Positions 26,808-33,224 of a stretch of 56,278 bases of DNA are shown one piece after another. The notes beneath the pieces were generated by a model. The model did no database searches. It worked only from the letters and a program-made list of their open reading frames with translations, and had not been told where the DNA came from. The position numbers and the translations under genes were made by a program. Every line of letters starts with the position of its first letter. Positions within the stretch are counted from its first letter, which is position 1. The stretch covers positions 1 through 56,278 of IMG/VR virus record IMGVR_UViG_3300003323_000592; one strand, 5' to 3'. The stretch is from a virus.

Positions 26808-27553
26808 ACCTGGCAGAATTTAAGGAGTGCGGTTGATACCTTGGTGCAAAGAGTAGTCCACGGCGCCAAGATGGGTTGAGTGTGGAACTTGTTGTCCACC
26901 GATTTGAAGCGAATGAATTTCCAGATGGTGTCGCCCTGATAGAAGAGGTCGGAGTTCCACGGTGCGGTGCGGAACTGATGGATGGCCTTCTGCACAGCTT
27001 CGAGCACCGTTGGCGATGTCGAGTTGTACTGGCCCATGCAGACCTGGCACGTCTCGTAGAGATTGCCGAGCGGCAGGCGCCACGCCACACCCCGGCCATC
27101 GAAGGCGTAGAGGTAGTGGTCATGGCACAACCATTGATCGCCGTTGCTGGACGGCCGGATGAGCAGGTGGAAGCGGATACGCATGGTGGCGTCCTGCTTG
27201 AGCATGGCGTCCGCGCGGTTCCATTCCATCTCCAGAATCGGCTCGCCCGAGTCCTTGTGGGCGAACGTCGGATAGAACTGGTCCTTGTAGCCGTCGTCCT
27301 CCTTGATGGCTTTGAACGTGGTGCGGAAGTTGATGGTTTCGAGCGGCACGGAGATGTGCAGCGTGCTGTCGCTCTGCTGGTGCACAACGTGAATCGGACC
27401 GTGTCCCGGCAACTCCATGAAGTTACGCGCGGTCGTGACGACGTTGGTGGTAAATGCCTTCTGCAAGGCATCGCCGGGCTCGATCTCGGAGCGTTCGAAA
27501 TGCTCCAGAAACACGCGCCCTTGCGTATCGATTACGAATCTTGATTCATTCAT
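26804..27553 (-). CDS. E2-like protein (PRTRC_B-like) of the ubiquitin-like operon
   Basis: 249 residues. The second half has LPLGNLYETCQVCMG (160-174), then about 20 residues later TAPWNSDLFYQGD (196-208). The pattern P-L-x-N-x-y-x-x-x-x-V-C-x-G with a following F-x-x-S/D segment is what I know from PRTRC_B proteins, which Iyer, Burroughs and Aravind described as E2-like. C172 is the best candidate for the thioester Cys. The N-terminal half is beta-rich. AAAGGACAG precedes the ATG at 27553. A terminator separates it from the Ubl gene. Confidence 0.65.
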   Translation of the reverse strand: MNESRFVIDTQGRVFLEHFERSEIEPGDALQKAFTTNVVTTARNFMELPGHGPIHVVHQQSDSTLHISVPLETINFRTTFKAIKEDDGYKDQFYPTFAHKDSGEPILEMEWNRADAMLKQDATMRIRFHLLIRPSSNGDQWLCHDHYLYAFDGRGVAWRLPLGNLYETCQVCMGQYNSTSPTVLEAVQKAIHQFRTAPWNSDLFYQGDTIWKFIRFKSVDNKFHTQPILAPWTTLCTKVSTALLKFCQV

Positions 27554-27578
27554 ATTCTGTCCTTTGGTCTAAACGATT

Positions 27579-27618
27579 AAAAAGCCCCAGCCCGAGCGCT
27601 GGTTACGCCGGGCTGGGG
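27579..27618 (-). terminator. Rho-independent terminator between the Ubl and E2-like genes
   Basis: On the minus strand, stem CCCCAGCCCG/CGGGCTGGGG (10 bp, 14-nt loop) is followed by CTTTTTAA. It lies 17 nt past the Ubl stop and 25 nt before the E2-like start, well placed to make Ubl mRNA far more abundant than the enzyme mRNAs. Confidence 0.9.
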
Positions 27619-27634
27619 TGAGTGTGGCTACGGA

Positions 27635-27877
27635 TTAAGCGTGGGCGAGTTCCGCCGTGGCCTTCTTGTTGGCCGCGGTTTCAATCACCACCACCGAACC
27701 GTTCGGGACCATGGCGTCGTCGGGCATGGTGATGCCGCCAATCATCAGATTGACGTTATCGCCGTAACCCAGCTGGTCGCGCAGGTCCTGGCTGTGCCGA
27801 ATGTCTTGGATACGAATCGGCGTGTCCTGCTCGAACGATTCAGAGTCAGGTCCGTAGACTACAGTACAACGAAACAT
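27635..27877 (-). CDS. Ubiquitin-like (beta-grasp) protein, PRTRC_C-like
   Basis: 80 residues. Beta-strand pattern FRCTVVYGP, a short helix DIRHSQDLRDQLGYG, then NVNLMIGGITMPDD and VPNGSVVVIETAANKK, the usual beta-grasp ending. In phages and PRTRC clusters, proteins of this size and pattern accompany ThiF and JAB genes. The C-terminus is K-K-A-T-A-E-L-A-H-A, not Gly-Gly, so it may need trimming, may use another terminal residue, or may act by non-covalent binding. AAAGGA lies upstream of the ATG, and a strong terminator follows. Confidence 0.75.
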   Translation of the reverse strand: MFRCTVVYGPDSESFEQDTPIRIQDIRHSQDLRDQLGYGDNVNLMIGGITMPDDAMVPNGSVVVIETAANKKATAELAHA

Positions 27878-27920
27878 ATTGATTCCTTTGGTTTCTGTTG
27901 ATGTTGGTTATCCCAGTCGG

Positions 27921-28208
27921 TTAGGGCTGGGCCGTCGCGGTGCCAGTATTGGCCGCACCAGCCGTGGCTTCGGCCAGCTTCACGGCGAGGCTGTTCACCT
28001 CGGCGTTGGCCTTGCCCAGCTCGGTCTGCAGCGCCGTGATGCGCTTGTCAGACTCCGTGTTGAGCGCGTCCAGACGGGCCTTCTCGGCGTTGTTCTGGCG
28101 CTGACCCTCGAGTTCGCCATTGATGCTGGCGATGAGGGGCTTGATGCGACGATCCGCGAGCTTCTGGACTTCCGAGTCCACGAAGGCTTGAACTTGATTA
28201 GCGTTCAT
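27921..28208 (-). CDS. Coiled-coil hypothetical protein
   Basis: 95 residues from the ATG at 28208 (MNANQVQAFV). Long coiled coil (about 10-80), then an Ala/Thr/Gly tail. The start has only a weak GAACAG leader. It precedes the Ubl gene with a 43-nt gap, so it is probably in the same transcript as the Ubl. No family recognised. Confidence 0.6.
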   Translation of the reverse strand: MNANQVQAFVDSEVQKLADRRIKPLIASINGELEGQRQNNAEKARLDALNTESDKRITALQTELGKANAEVNSLAVKLAEATAGAANTGTATAQP

Positions 28209-28361
28209 ACTGTTCTGTTTGTTACGTAACTGAGAGCGGGCATTTGCCCATTTAACTCGGCTCTCTCGAGTCCTGTCGCTAAAACTAAGGCTCACACGAG
28301 CCCTGTCCTTTTAGCTCCAAGCGTCTGCTGTTTCAAGTAAGAAACAGCAGAGGTTTGAAGT
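28209..28361 (-). other. Structured intergenic leader
   Basis: Between genes lie CTGCTGTTTC/GAAACAGCAG (28325-28350, 10-bp stem, 6-nt loop), GGCTC-GTGT-GAGCC near 28290-28305 and a GGGCAAATGCCC hairpin near 28240. The 10-bp stem is not followed by a U-run. An orphan AAAAGGACAGGG sits in the middle with no ATG after it, possibly a lost gene start. A regulatory leader is possible. Confidence 0.45.
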
Positions 28362-28535
28362 TTATGCGTCCTTCTTTCGACCGCACACCGTGCAGGTGTA
28401 GGTCTTTTCCTTTCCTGGGTTATGCACCCGATTGCCATGACCGTAGCGTGCATCCTGATATTGATGGTAGCAGGTGCATGGCAGTATTTTTGTCTGCTTT
28501 TGAGTGTGGTCTTTTTGACCAGGTGTCGACTTCAT
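28362..28535 (-). CDS. Small zinc-ribbon phage protein
   Basis: 57 residues from the ATG at 28533-28535, with GAAAGGACAGACA upstream. Two Cys pairs are visible: CTCYHQYQD ... YGHGNRVHN ... YTCTVCGRKK. This is a widespread small phage protein of unknown role. Too short for many gene callers. Confidence 0.8.
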   Translation of the reverse strand: MKSTPGQKDHTQKQTKILPCTCYHQYQDARYGHGNRVHNPGKEKTYTCTVCGRKKDA

Positions 28536-28561
28536 TGTCTGTCCTTTCGTTGTTGGTTAAA

Positions 28562-28816
28562 TCAATTTCTGAAATTGATCGTTCGGTCGCCGTTGTCGCC
28601 TCCGGTCCATTGGCGATAGGCGATGACGTAGGCGAGGTAGTCTGAGACCACGCCTTTGGCGAGCAGGTCGCTCTTGAAGGTGGCGAAGTATCGGCGCAGG
28701 TCATTGATGGCCTTCATCCGGTCACCGCCACAATCGTTTAAGATCCGCTCTACTTCATCGAGCTGAGTCTCGGTGAGCAGGTCGGCGAGTTTCACCATTT
28801 TGGTGCCTTCGTCCAT
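28562..28816 (-). CDS. Small helical hypothetical protein
   Basis: 84 residues. The ATG at 28816 has AAAGGCAAC upstream. Helical with a central segment LTETQLDEVERILND and a C-terminal TGGDNGDRTINF. It overlaps the preceding gene by 62 nt. No family recognised. Confidence 0.65.
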   Translation of the reverse strand: MDEGTKMVKLADLLTETQLDEVERILNDCGGDRMKAINDLRRYFATFKSDLLAKGVVSDYLAYVIAYRQWTGGDNGDRTINFRN

Positions 28817-28943
28817 AGTTGCCTTTCGTTGGTTGAGTTAAAAGTTTCCCGATGGTGGCTGCCAGCACTTTCTTGGGTGCTGACTGCATCGTCCATTTGA
28901 TGTGCACACCTTCGCCGAGTTCGTTCAAGACGTGGGTGCTCAC
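28755..28943 (-). CDS. Short hypothetical protein, translationally coupled
   Basis: 62 residues, starting in an ATGA overlap with the gene upstream. The N-terminal 40 residues look protein-like (HVLNELGEGVHIKWTMQSAP). The rest is Arg/Gly-rich and overlaps the next gene, so the true product may be shorter or the call wrong. Confidence 0.5.
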   Translation of the reverse strand: MSTHVLNELGEGVHIKWTMQSAPKKVLAATIGKLLTQPTKGNYGRRHQNGETRRPAHRDSAR

Positions 28944-29191
28944 AGGCTATTGCGGCCGGCTTTGCGTGCTTTGGCACAGCGCAGTTTGGCTGCTGCTGAG
29001 ATCTTCGCGCGTGCGACTGCGCTCATGCGGCGACGGCCGTTGCGTATCAGTTTTCCGAGGTCAACCGGGCCTTTGATGAGTGGCATTGGATTGAAGATGC
29101 TGTCTAACTCGGTTTTGAGTGAGTCGATTTGGTCCTTGATGTCCGCGGCTCTCCTGAGCTGCATGGGAGTGAGGTCGTTCAGTGTTTTCAT
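28940..29191 (-). CDS. Small basic protein
   Basis: 83 residues with AAAGGACAGAAACTT before the ATG. Helical N-terminal half; strongly basic C-terminal half (RNGRRRMSAVARAKISAAAK). Such proteins are common in phage early regions and may bind nucleic acid. Confidence 0.65.
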   Translation of the reverse strand: MKTLNDLTPMQLRRAADIKDQIDSLKTELDSIFNPMPLIKGPVDLGKLIRNGRRRMSAVARAKISAAAKLRCAKARKAGRNSL

Positions 29192-29266
29192 AAGTTTCTG
29201 TCCTTTGGTTGCCGTCCGTCATTGGCCGGCAGTCAAGCGGTGAGATCGTTACCGCCTGAGTGCTGG

Positions 29267-29476
29267 TCACAGTCTTTTGTCGGTTGAACAGTGACAGTTT
29301 GAGCACAGGGTAAGCGTCTTTCCTTTGCGCTCGTACAATGCGAGTTCGTTGGTGCACTTGCATTTCCCTGGCGCGTGTTTAACGAAGGGGAGTTCGGTCA
29401 CCGAGTCGTACCACGATTCCATGCCGGTATTGAGCACACCCTCTTCGTCACACTCGCAATGGTCTTTGATAGGCAT
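29267..29476 (-). CDS. Small Cys/His-rich protein (zinc-finger-like)
   Basis: 69 residues from the ATG at 29474-29476. Cys/His clusters: HCEC, KCKC, CSNCHC. The start follows TTTTT and has no Shine-Dalgarno. A hairpin lies just upstream. Probably a zinc-ribbon protein. Confidence 0.65.
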   Translation of the reverse strand: MPIKDHCECDEEGVLNTGMESWYDSVTELPFVKHAPGKCKCTNELALYERKGKTLTLCSNCHCSTDKRL

Positions 29477-29489
29477 AAAAAGGGGATGA

Positions 29490-29512
29490 ACCGGGAGGGG
29501 TTGCCTCCCGGT
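29490..29512 (-). other. Hairpin upstream of the Cys-rich small gene
   Basis: Minus-strand stem ACCGGGAGG/CCTCCCGGT (9 bp, 5-nt loop) with TTTTT starting 8 nt later, directly before an ATG. It could be a weak terminator or an RNA element that controls access to the start. Confidence 0.5.
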
Positions 29513-29525
29513 GTCACCTTGAGTG

Positions 29526-29990
29526 TTACTCCGCGGTGTTGGCCGGCTGCATCTCGATGGCAGCGGTCTGGCGGACGCGTGCTTCGCGGACCTGTTCGAC
29601 GGTCCAGCCGAGGGATTTGGCGATCGCCTCGTCGCTCGGACCCACGTTGCGCTTGATTTCCTTGACGGTGACGCTGATTTGGCGGACACCGCTCGACAAC
29701 GTGCGGGAGCTGATTTTGCCCAGGGTCCAATCGCCGCCGAGTTGGGCGATTTGGCCTTTGACGACGCGGAAGGCCTCGTCGGACTGCTTCAGGATGGCGC
29801 TGTCCAACGCGTCTTTGTTGTCCTTGCCCTTGAGATTGAGCAGGGCAGCGATGTCCTTGCGGCTCTTGGGTTGGAACACGGTGCCAACGCTGGCGCCGTC
29901 CTTGCCCTTGATGTCTTTGCCGGTGAACACCTGTTGGATTGCGTCATCGAAGCCAATCAGGCCGAGTTGTTTGTTTTGTTCTGTCTGCAT
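29526..29990 (-). CDS. Hypothetical protein, possibly DNA-binding
   Basis: 154 residues, with AAAGGACAGACAGT before the ATG. It contains a helix-turn-helix-like C-terminal segment (SDEAIAKSLGWTVEQVREARVRQ, about 120-145). The middle is Lys-rich. No named family recognised; a regulator is plausible. Confidence 0.65.
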   Translation of the reverse strand: MQTEQNKQLGLIGFDDAIQQVFTGKDIKGKDGASVGTVFQPKSRKDIAALLNLKGKDNKDALDSAILKQSDEAFRVVKGQIAQLGGDWTLGKISSRTLSSGVRQISVTVKEIKRNVGPSDEAIAKSLGWTVEQVREARVRQTAAIEMQPANTAE

Positions 29991-30114
29991 ACTGTCTGTC
30001 CTTTCAAACCGCCGGCGGAATTGCCGACGGGCGAGTGAATCGCGCTCAAAGGGAAATCATCCCTGACCGCGGCCCACTTCGAGGACAGCTCTCACTTAAT
30101 GCGAACCATGATGG

Positions 30115-30261
30115 TTACTGGGGAAAAACTCGCTCGATGGTGAAGCGAACACCCATGTTTGACCAATGAATGCACTGGGATAGTGCACCAGACTCGGAAA
30201 GGTAGGTGTCGCGTTGAATCTCAACCCCGTGCGAGTCGAAGGCAATGATGATGTATTTCAT
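30115..30261 (-). CDS. Very small hypothetical protein
   Basis: 48 residues (starts MKYIIIAFDSHGVEIQRDTY). The ATG overlaps the upstream stop (ATGA). Beta strand then a short helix. Its stop codon lies inside AACCATGATGGTT. Confidence 0.6.
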   Translation of the reverse strand: MKYIIIAFDSHGVEIQRDTYLSESGALSQCIHWSNMGVRFTIERVFPQ

Positions 30262-30404
30262 GCGTCATCCCTCCTTTGCTGGAATATCCAGCTTTTGGGG
30301 TAGCGCACCATTGATTCCAGCTTCTGATTGGCACTGGCGAGGGAATCGGCGATGATGTCGAGTTTTCCCAGACCGTACTCTTGGATGAAGATGAAGTGGC
30401 TCAT
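30258..30404 (-). CDS. Very small hypothetical protein
   Basis: 48 residues (MSHFIFIQEYGLGKLDIIAD...), overlapping both neighbours by 4 nt. Three overlapping starts in a row (30404, 30261 and the upstream 30604 gene) support real translation. Confidence 0.6.
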   Translation of the reverse strand: MSHFIFIQEYGLGKLDIIADSLASANQKLESMVRYPKSWIFQQRRDDA

Positions 30405-30604
30405 ATCGCGTAGTCATCCCATTGGAAGTTGGGGTTGGCAGCACGCCGGATTTGCTCCCGAGTGAGCGTGCCACGTTGATAGGTGCCAAGGCGCAGGGTC
30501 TTGGCAGCCTCTTCGCGGTCGGTATCGGCCTTGCGAATGGCAACGGCCTTGGCAATGGAGTCATCGACTTCATTGACCATTTCAATCATCACAGTTTGAC
30601 TCAT
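30401..30604 (-). CDS. Small helical protein, first gene of the minus block
   Basis: 67 residues from the ATG at 30604, with GAAAGGACAAACT upstream. Acidic helix followed by a basic one; ends FQWDDYAI. As the first gene of the minus operon it may be expressed early. No family recognised. Confidence 0.65.
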   Translation of the reverse strand: MSQTVMIEMVNEVDDSIAKAVAIRKADTDREEAAKTLRLGTYQRGTLTREQIRRAANPNFQWDDYAI

Positions 30605-30719
30605 AGTTTGTCCTTTCATCGGGGAAGCACCATGCTCACCCCTCACCCTATGCTTGCCATGATGGTTATCATTGACAGCCCGACAATCAGGGTGCATACA
30701 GACAGTCAGACCAGAGCGT

Positions 30720-30938
30720 ATGGCCCTTTACCCGCCCGCATATAAGCACGCCGTTGCAGGCCAACGGGATATAATGAACAGGCTTCCCAATGCCAGTGAT
30801 AAGGATGCAGCCATGCTCCTTAAATCTTTCGTCGCATTGGAGATGCTCAAGCTACGCCTCAAGATGAAGCCAGCGCCTAAGCCCATCGATGTGAGCAAGC
30901 CGAAGAAGAGCGCAGCACCATCGGTTGAGCTTGAGTAA
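30720..30938 (+). CDS. Small Lys-rich ORF in the divergent region
   Basis: 72 residues from an ATG at 30720, or 53 from 30777, where GGGATATA precedes. The helical part LLKSFVALEMLKLRLKM is followed by a Lys/Pro tail. Isolated from other plus genes; coding status uncertain. Confidence 0.4.
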   Translation: MALYPPAYKHAVAGQRDIMNRLPNASDKDAAMLLKSFVALEMLKLRLKMKPAPKPIDVSKPKKSAAPSVELE

Positions 30939-31203
30939 GGAATCTCTTTTGCATTGAGACCGTCACCACGGGGTGTGGGTGGGGAGGGCGCTGTTCCTGG
31001 AGTTGGACTGTCTTACCTCCCACTTCAGAAAAATCTGCAATTCCAGTCACGATCCTCAAGTTGGGATCACGTGAGGAACGCTGGTGAAACACAGTGAGGG
31101 AGGCGTCAGCACTGGAGACGCCCTCATGGCCGGGGGGCCTCCCCCAAATCCCTATCATACCGCCAGGGGAGGGTGTCGAGTACAAAGTACTTTGTCGAAC
31201 AAA

Positions 31204-31219
31204 GTCTACCGTGGTTGAC
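31204..31219. repeat. 16-bp palindrome, copy 6 (two mismatches, intergenic)
   Basis: GTCTACCGTGGTTGAC, the only copy outside a gene. It lies in the divergent control region. Confidence 0.65.
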
Positions 31220-31391
31220 GACCGAGCACTTGCCTTTTATCCGCCAAAGACTCATGTGTCCATAAGCGAGACAAACTATGGATGATGGACCAAGGCGATC
31301 TCCATGGCGGGTCTTATTATTTCCATATCCATTTCCATGTCTACACGGACAGTAACGAAATATACACGTGTATATCATGTCAAATAAATGC

Positions 31392-31419
31392 TTGACGTGT
31401 ATTTTATAGGGTGTATAAC
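31392..31419 (+). promoter_or_regulatory. Sigma70-type promoter for the plus-strand regulatory block
   Basis: TTGACG (31392-31397), a 16-bp spacer, then TATAAC (31414-31419). AGGA lies 3 nt before the ATG at 31430. A half-site of the ATATACACGTGTATAT palindrome overlaps the -35 end, fitting repression. Confidence 0.7.
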
Positions 31420-31429
31420 CCACAGGAAC

Positions 31430-31975
31430 ATGAAGAACTCCTTCGCTCCGATATTCACCTCGATGCTTGATTCGTCAGTGTGGATGGAGCCTTACCCGGT
31501 GAGGGTTTTGTGGACAGCCATGCTGGCATTGAAGGAGGCTGACCAGGTGGTTCGACTCACCGCTTTTCAGATCGCAAAACGGGCCAACATGACGGAGAAG
31601 GAGGTGCTCGACTGCCTCGCCGTTCTCGCCGCCCCCGACACCCGACGCATTGAACCCCAACCCTTCGAGGGGCGCAGGATCGAGAAAGTGCCCGATGGGT
31701 GGCGGGTCCTCAATGGGGAGAAGTACGAGCAGCTGATGCGGACCATTTCCAAGCGGGCTTACAATGCCCGCAAACAACGGGAGTACCGGGAAAGCACCCG
31801 CACCCGCAAAGCCACCGCGGCCGCGGGACGGGAACAACGATACGTCCAAGCCTACGAACGAGGTGACATGAGAACCGCCGACCATATCGCCGCCGAAGGC
31901 CTGCCGGAAACAACACCCCCGCCTTCCACCGATTTGGAGCCACCCCAACCCACCTCCATGCCTGAACTCGAATGA
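31430..31975 (+). CDS. Winged-helix-like phage regulatory / replication protein
   Basis: 181 residues from the ATG at 31430, chosen for its AGGA. The start FAPIFTSMLDSSVWME, then VRVLWTAMLALKEADQVV and AFQIAKRANMTEKEVLDCL, is a recurrent phage helix-turn-helix pattern. The second half has Arg-rich and Pro-rich stretches. As the first gene behind the promoter it is a candidate replication initiator or switch protein. Confidence 0.7.
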   Translation: MKNSFAPIFTSMLDSSVWMEPYPVRVLWTAMLALKEADQVVRLTAFQIAKRANMTEKEVLDCLAVLAAPDTRRIEPQPFEGRRIEKVPDGWRVLNGEKYEQLMRTISKRAYNARKQREYRESTRTRKATAAAGREQRYVQAYERGDMRTADHIAAEGLPETTPPPSTDLEPPQPTSMPELE

Positions 31976-32145
31976 GCGACTCGGCCGACACCATCAATTT
32001 CAAGCAGTGCGTCGCCGTCGTGGTCCTGAACCACTGCCAGCACATGGCCGCGCGGCGCAAGATTCAGGGGGCGCTCTACTACCTCCAGCGCCAGGGGGTC
32101 GTCGAGCGGATCGGCAAAGACAAGTGGCGAGCCGTCAAAAAATAG
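31972..32145 (+). CDS. Small winged-helix-like protein
   Basis: 57 residues, in an ATGA overlap with the gene before. The C-terminal part KIQGALYYLQRQGVVERIGKDKWR looks like the recognition helix and wing of a winged helix. Confidence 0.6.
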   Translation: MSDSADTINFKQCVAVVVLNHCQHMAARRKIQGALYYLQRQGVVERIGKDKWRAVKK

Positions 32146-32147
32146 CC

Positions 32148-32339
32148 ATGAACACCGAAAAACACACCGTCACCATCCCGCTCGCCGACTATCAGGAACT
32201 GGTCGCCGCCAAGGAAGAGGCCGAACTGAAGTTTCAAAAACTCAAGAATGGCCTCGTGGATGTATTGCGCCGGGCCACCTTCGCCACCCATAACCGACCC
32301 TCACTCGAGCAGGTCATCGACATGATTCGCGGCGCATGA
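32148..32339 (+). CDS. Small helical protein
   Basis: 63 residues. Amphipathic helix DYQELVAAKEEAELKFQKL in the middle. Overlaps the following gene by 4 nt. No family recognised. Confidence 0.6.
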   Translation: MNTEKHTVTIPLADYQELVAAKEEAELKFQKLKNGLVDVLRRATFATHNRPSLEQVIDMIRGA

Positions 32340-32533
32340 CCACCGACCACGATAAATCCAACGCCCGTCTCGGAGGCATGGAAGCCTTCAAGGCCGGCAA
32401 GATGTTCAGCGAGTGCCCGCACCAGGGCTTTCGCGAGGACGACATCGAGCTGCGCTGGCAGTGGCAGAAGGGCTGGCTCCGCGCCCAGTTGGACGAGAAG
32501 GACAAGAAGAACCCGCCCAGCTACAAGGTATGA
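32336..32533 (+). CDS. Small hypothetical protein
   Basis: 65 residues, Lys/Asp/Trp-rich (RWQWQKGWLRAQL). Ends in an overlap with the macro-like gene. It resembles the ribosome-modulation-factor size class (G-x-x-A-F x-A-G then C-P), but the match is weak. Confidence 0.6.
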   Translation: MTTDHDKSNARLGGMEAFKAGKMFSECPHQGFREDDIELRWQWQKGWLRAQLDEKDKKNPPSYKV

Positions 32534-32943
32534 AAACCACGCCAGAGAACATCACCAAACTCGAGCACAACCAGATCTTCGTGTTCGGCTCCAACACCGC
32601 CGGAGTCCACGGCAAGGGCGCGGCCAAGACCGCCCGAGATTTGTTCGGCGCCGTCAAGGGAGTCAGTGAAGGACGCACCGGCCAGTGCTACGCCATCCCT
32701 ACCCGCATCTACATCGGCCGCGACGAGGAGCACTGGAAGGTTCGCTTCGAGCCCGTTCCCCTGCTCGACATCCACCGTGCCATCCACCGGTTCTTCGACT
32801 ACGCCGAGCAGCACCCGGAGCTGGAGTTCCTCGTGACCAAGATCGGCTGTGGTTACGCCGGCTACGACGCTGACGATTTTCGCGACATCTTCTCCCGGGA
32901 AAACGTCCCGCTCAACGTGTCCCTGCCCATCGAATTTCAATGA
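32530..32943 (+). CDS. Macro-domain-like (ADP-ribose-binding) protein
   Basis: 137 residues from the ATG at 32530. Seen: IFVFGSNTAGVHGKGAAKTA (16-35), QCYAIPTR (52-59), a helix RAIHRFFDYAEQHPEL and FLVTKIGCGYAGYDADDF (100-117). This is the glycine-rich pattern of small macro-like proteins found in phages and bacteria, which bind or hydrolyse ADP-ribose or its derivatives. With the NADAR gene, the phage has two proteins pointing to ADP-ribose chemistry. Its substrate is not known. Coupled to both neighbours (ATGA). Confidence 0.65.
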   Translation: MKTTPENITKLEHNQIFVFGSNTAGVHGKGAAKTARDLFGAVKGVSEGRTGQCYAIPTRIYIGRDEEHWKVRFEPVPLLDIHRAIHRFFDYAEQHPELEFLVTKIGCGYAGYDADDFRDIFSRENVPLNVSLPIEFQ

Positions 32944-33224
32944 ACTCCATCACTCCCCGAGAGGTTGAGGTGATAACGCTCATCTGCCAGGGCCACCAGA
33001 ACAAGGACGTGGCCCAAATGCTGGGCATGTCGATCAAGACCGTGGAAAAGCACCGTCAGTCGGTCTACTACAAGTGGCACGTCGACTGCGTCCCCGCGCT
33101 CATTCGCGTCGCGCTCCGGGAAAAGGTGCTCGACCTCGGCGTGTTCTTCGAGTCGCGCGTCGGGGAGAACTGCGTGCACACCCGCCCCCAACACCTGCCC
33201 GTCGAATCAGCCGCCCCCGCATGA
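32940..33224 (+). CDS. LuxR-type helix-turn-helix regulator
   Basis: 94 residues. The GerE/LuxR DNA-binding core is clear: SITPREVEVITLICQGHQNK, then DVAQMLGMSIKTVEKHRQSV (residues 3-42). There is no sensor domain. Such short regulators can act alone in phages. Overlaps the macro-like gene and the next gene by 4 nt. Confidence 0.85.
   Translation: MNSITPREVEVITLICQGHQNKDVAQMLGMSIKTVEKHRQSVYYKWHVDCVPALIRVALREKVLDLGVFFESRVGENCVHTRPQHLPVESAAPA

Larger units (their letters stand above)
30939..31429. promoter_or_regulatory. 491-bp divergent control region
   Basis: No convincing gene. Contains ACAAAGTACTTTGT (31182-31195, a 14-bp palindrome), a degenerate copy of the genome-wide palindrome (31204-31219), ATATACACGTGTATAT (31360-31375, a 16-bp palindrome) and the half-site ACGTGTAT at 31395. 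The last overlaps the -35 box of the promoter serving 31430. The region turns AT-rich after 31300. Confidence 0.7.

Noticed and set aside
30773-30779. TATAATG as a possible -10 box in the divergent region
   Set aside because: No -35 element at 16-18 bp; the nearest TTGCAG is only 10 bp away.
30877-31185. 102-codon minus-strand open frame in the control region
   Set aside because: Composition is not protein-like, there is no ribosome site, and it would overlap promoter and palindrome elements.
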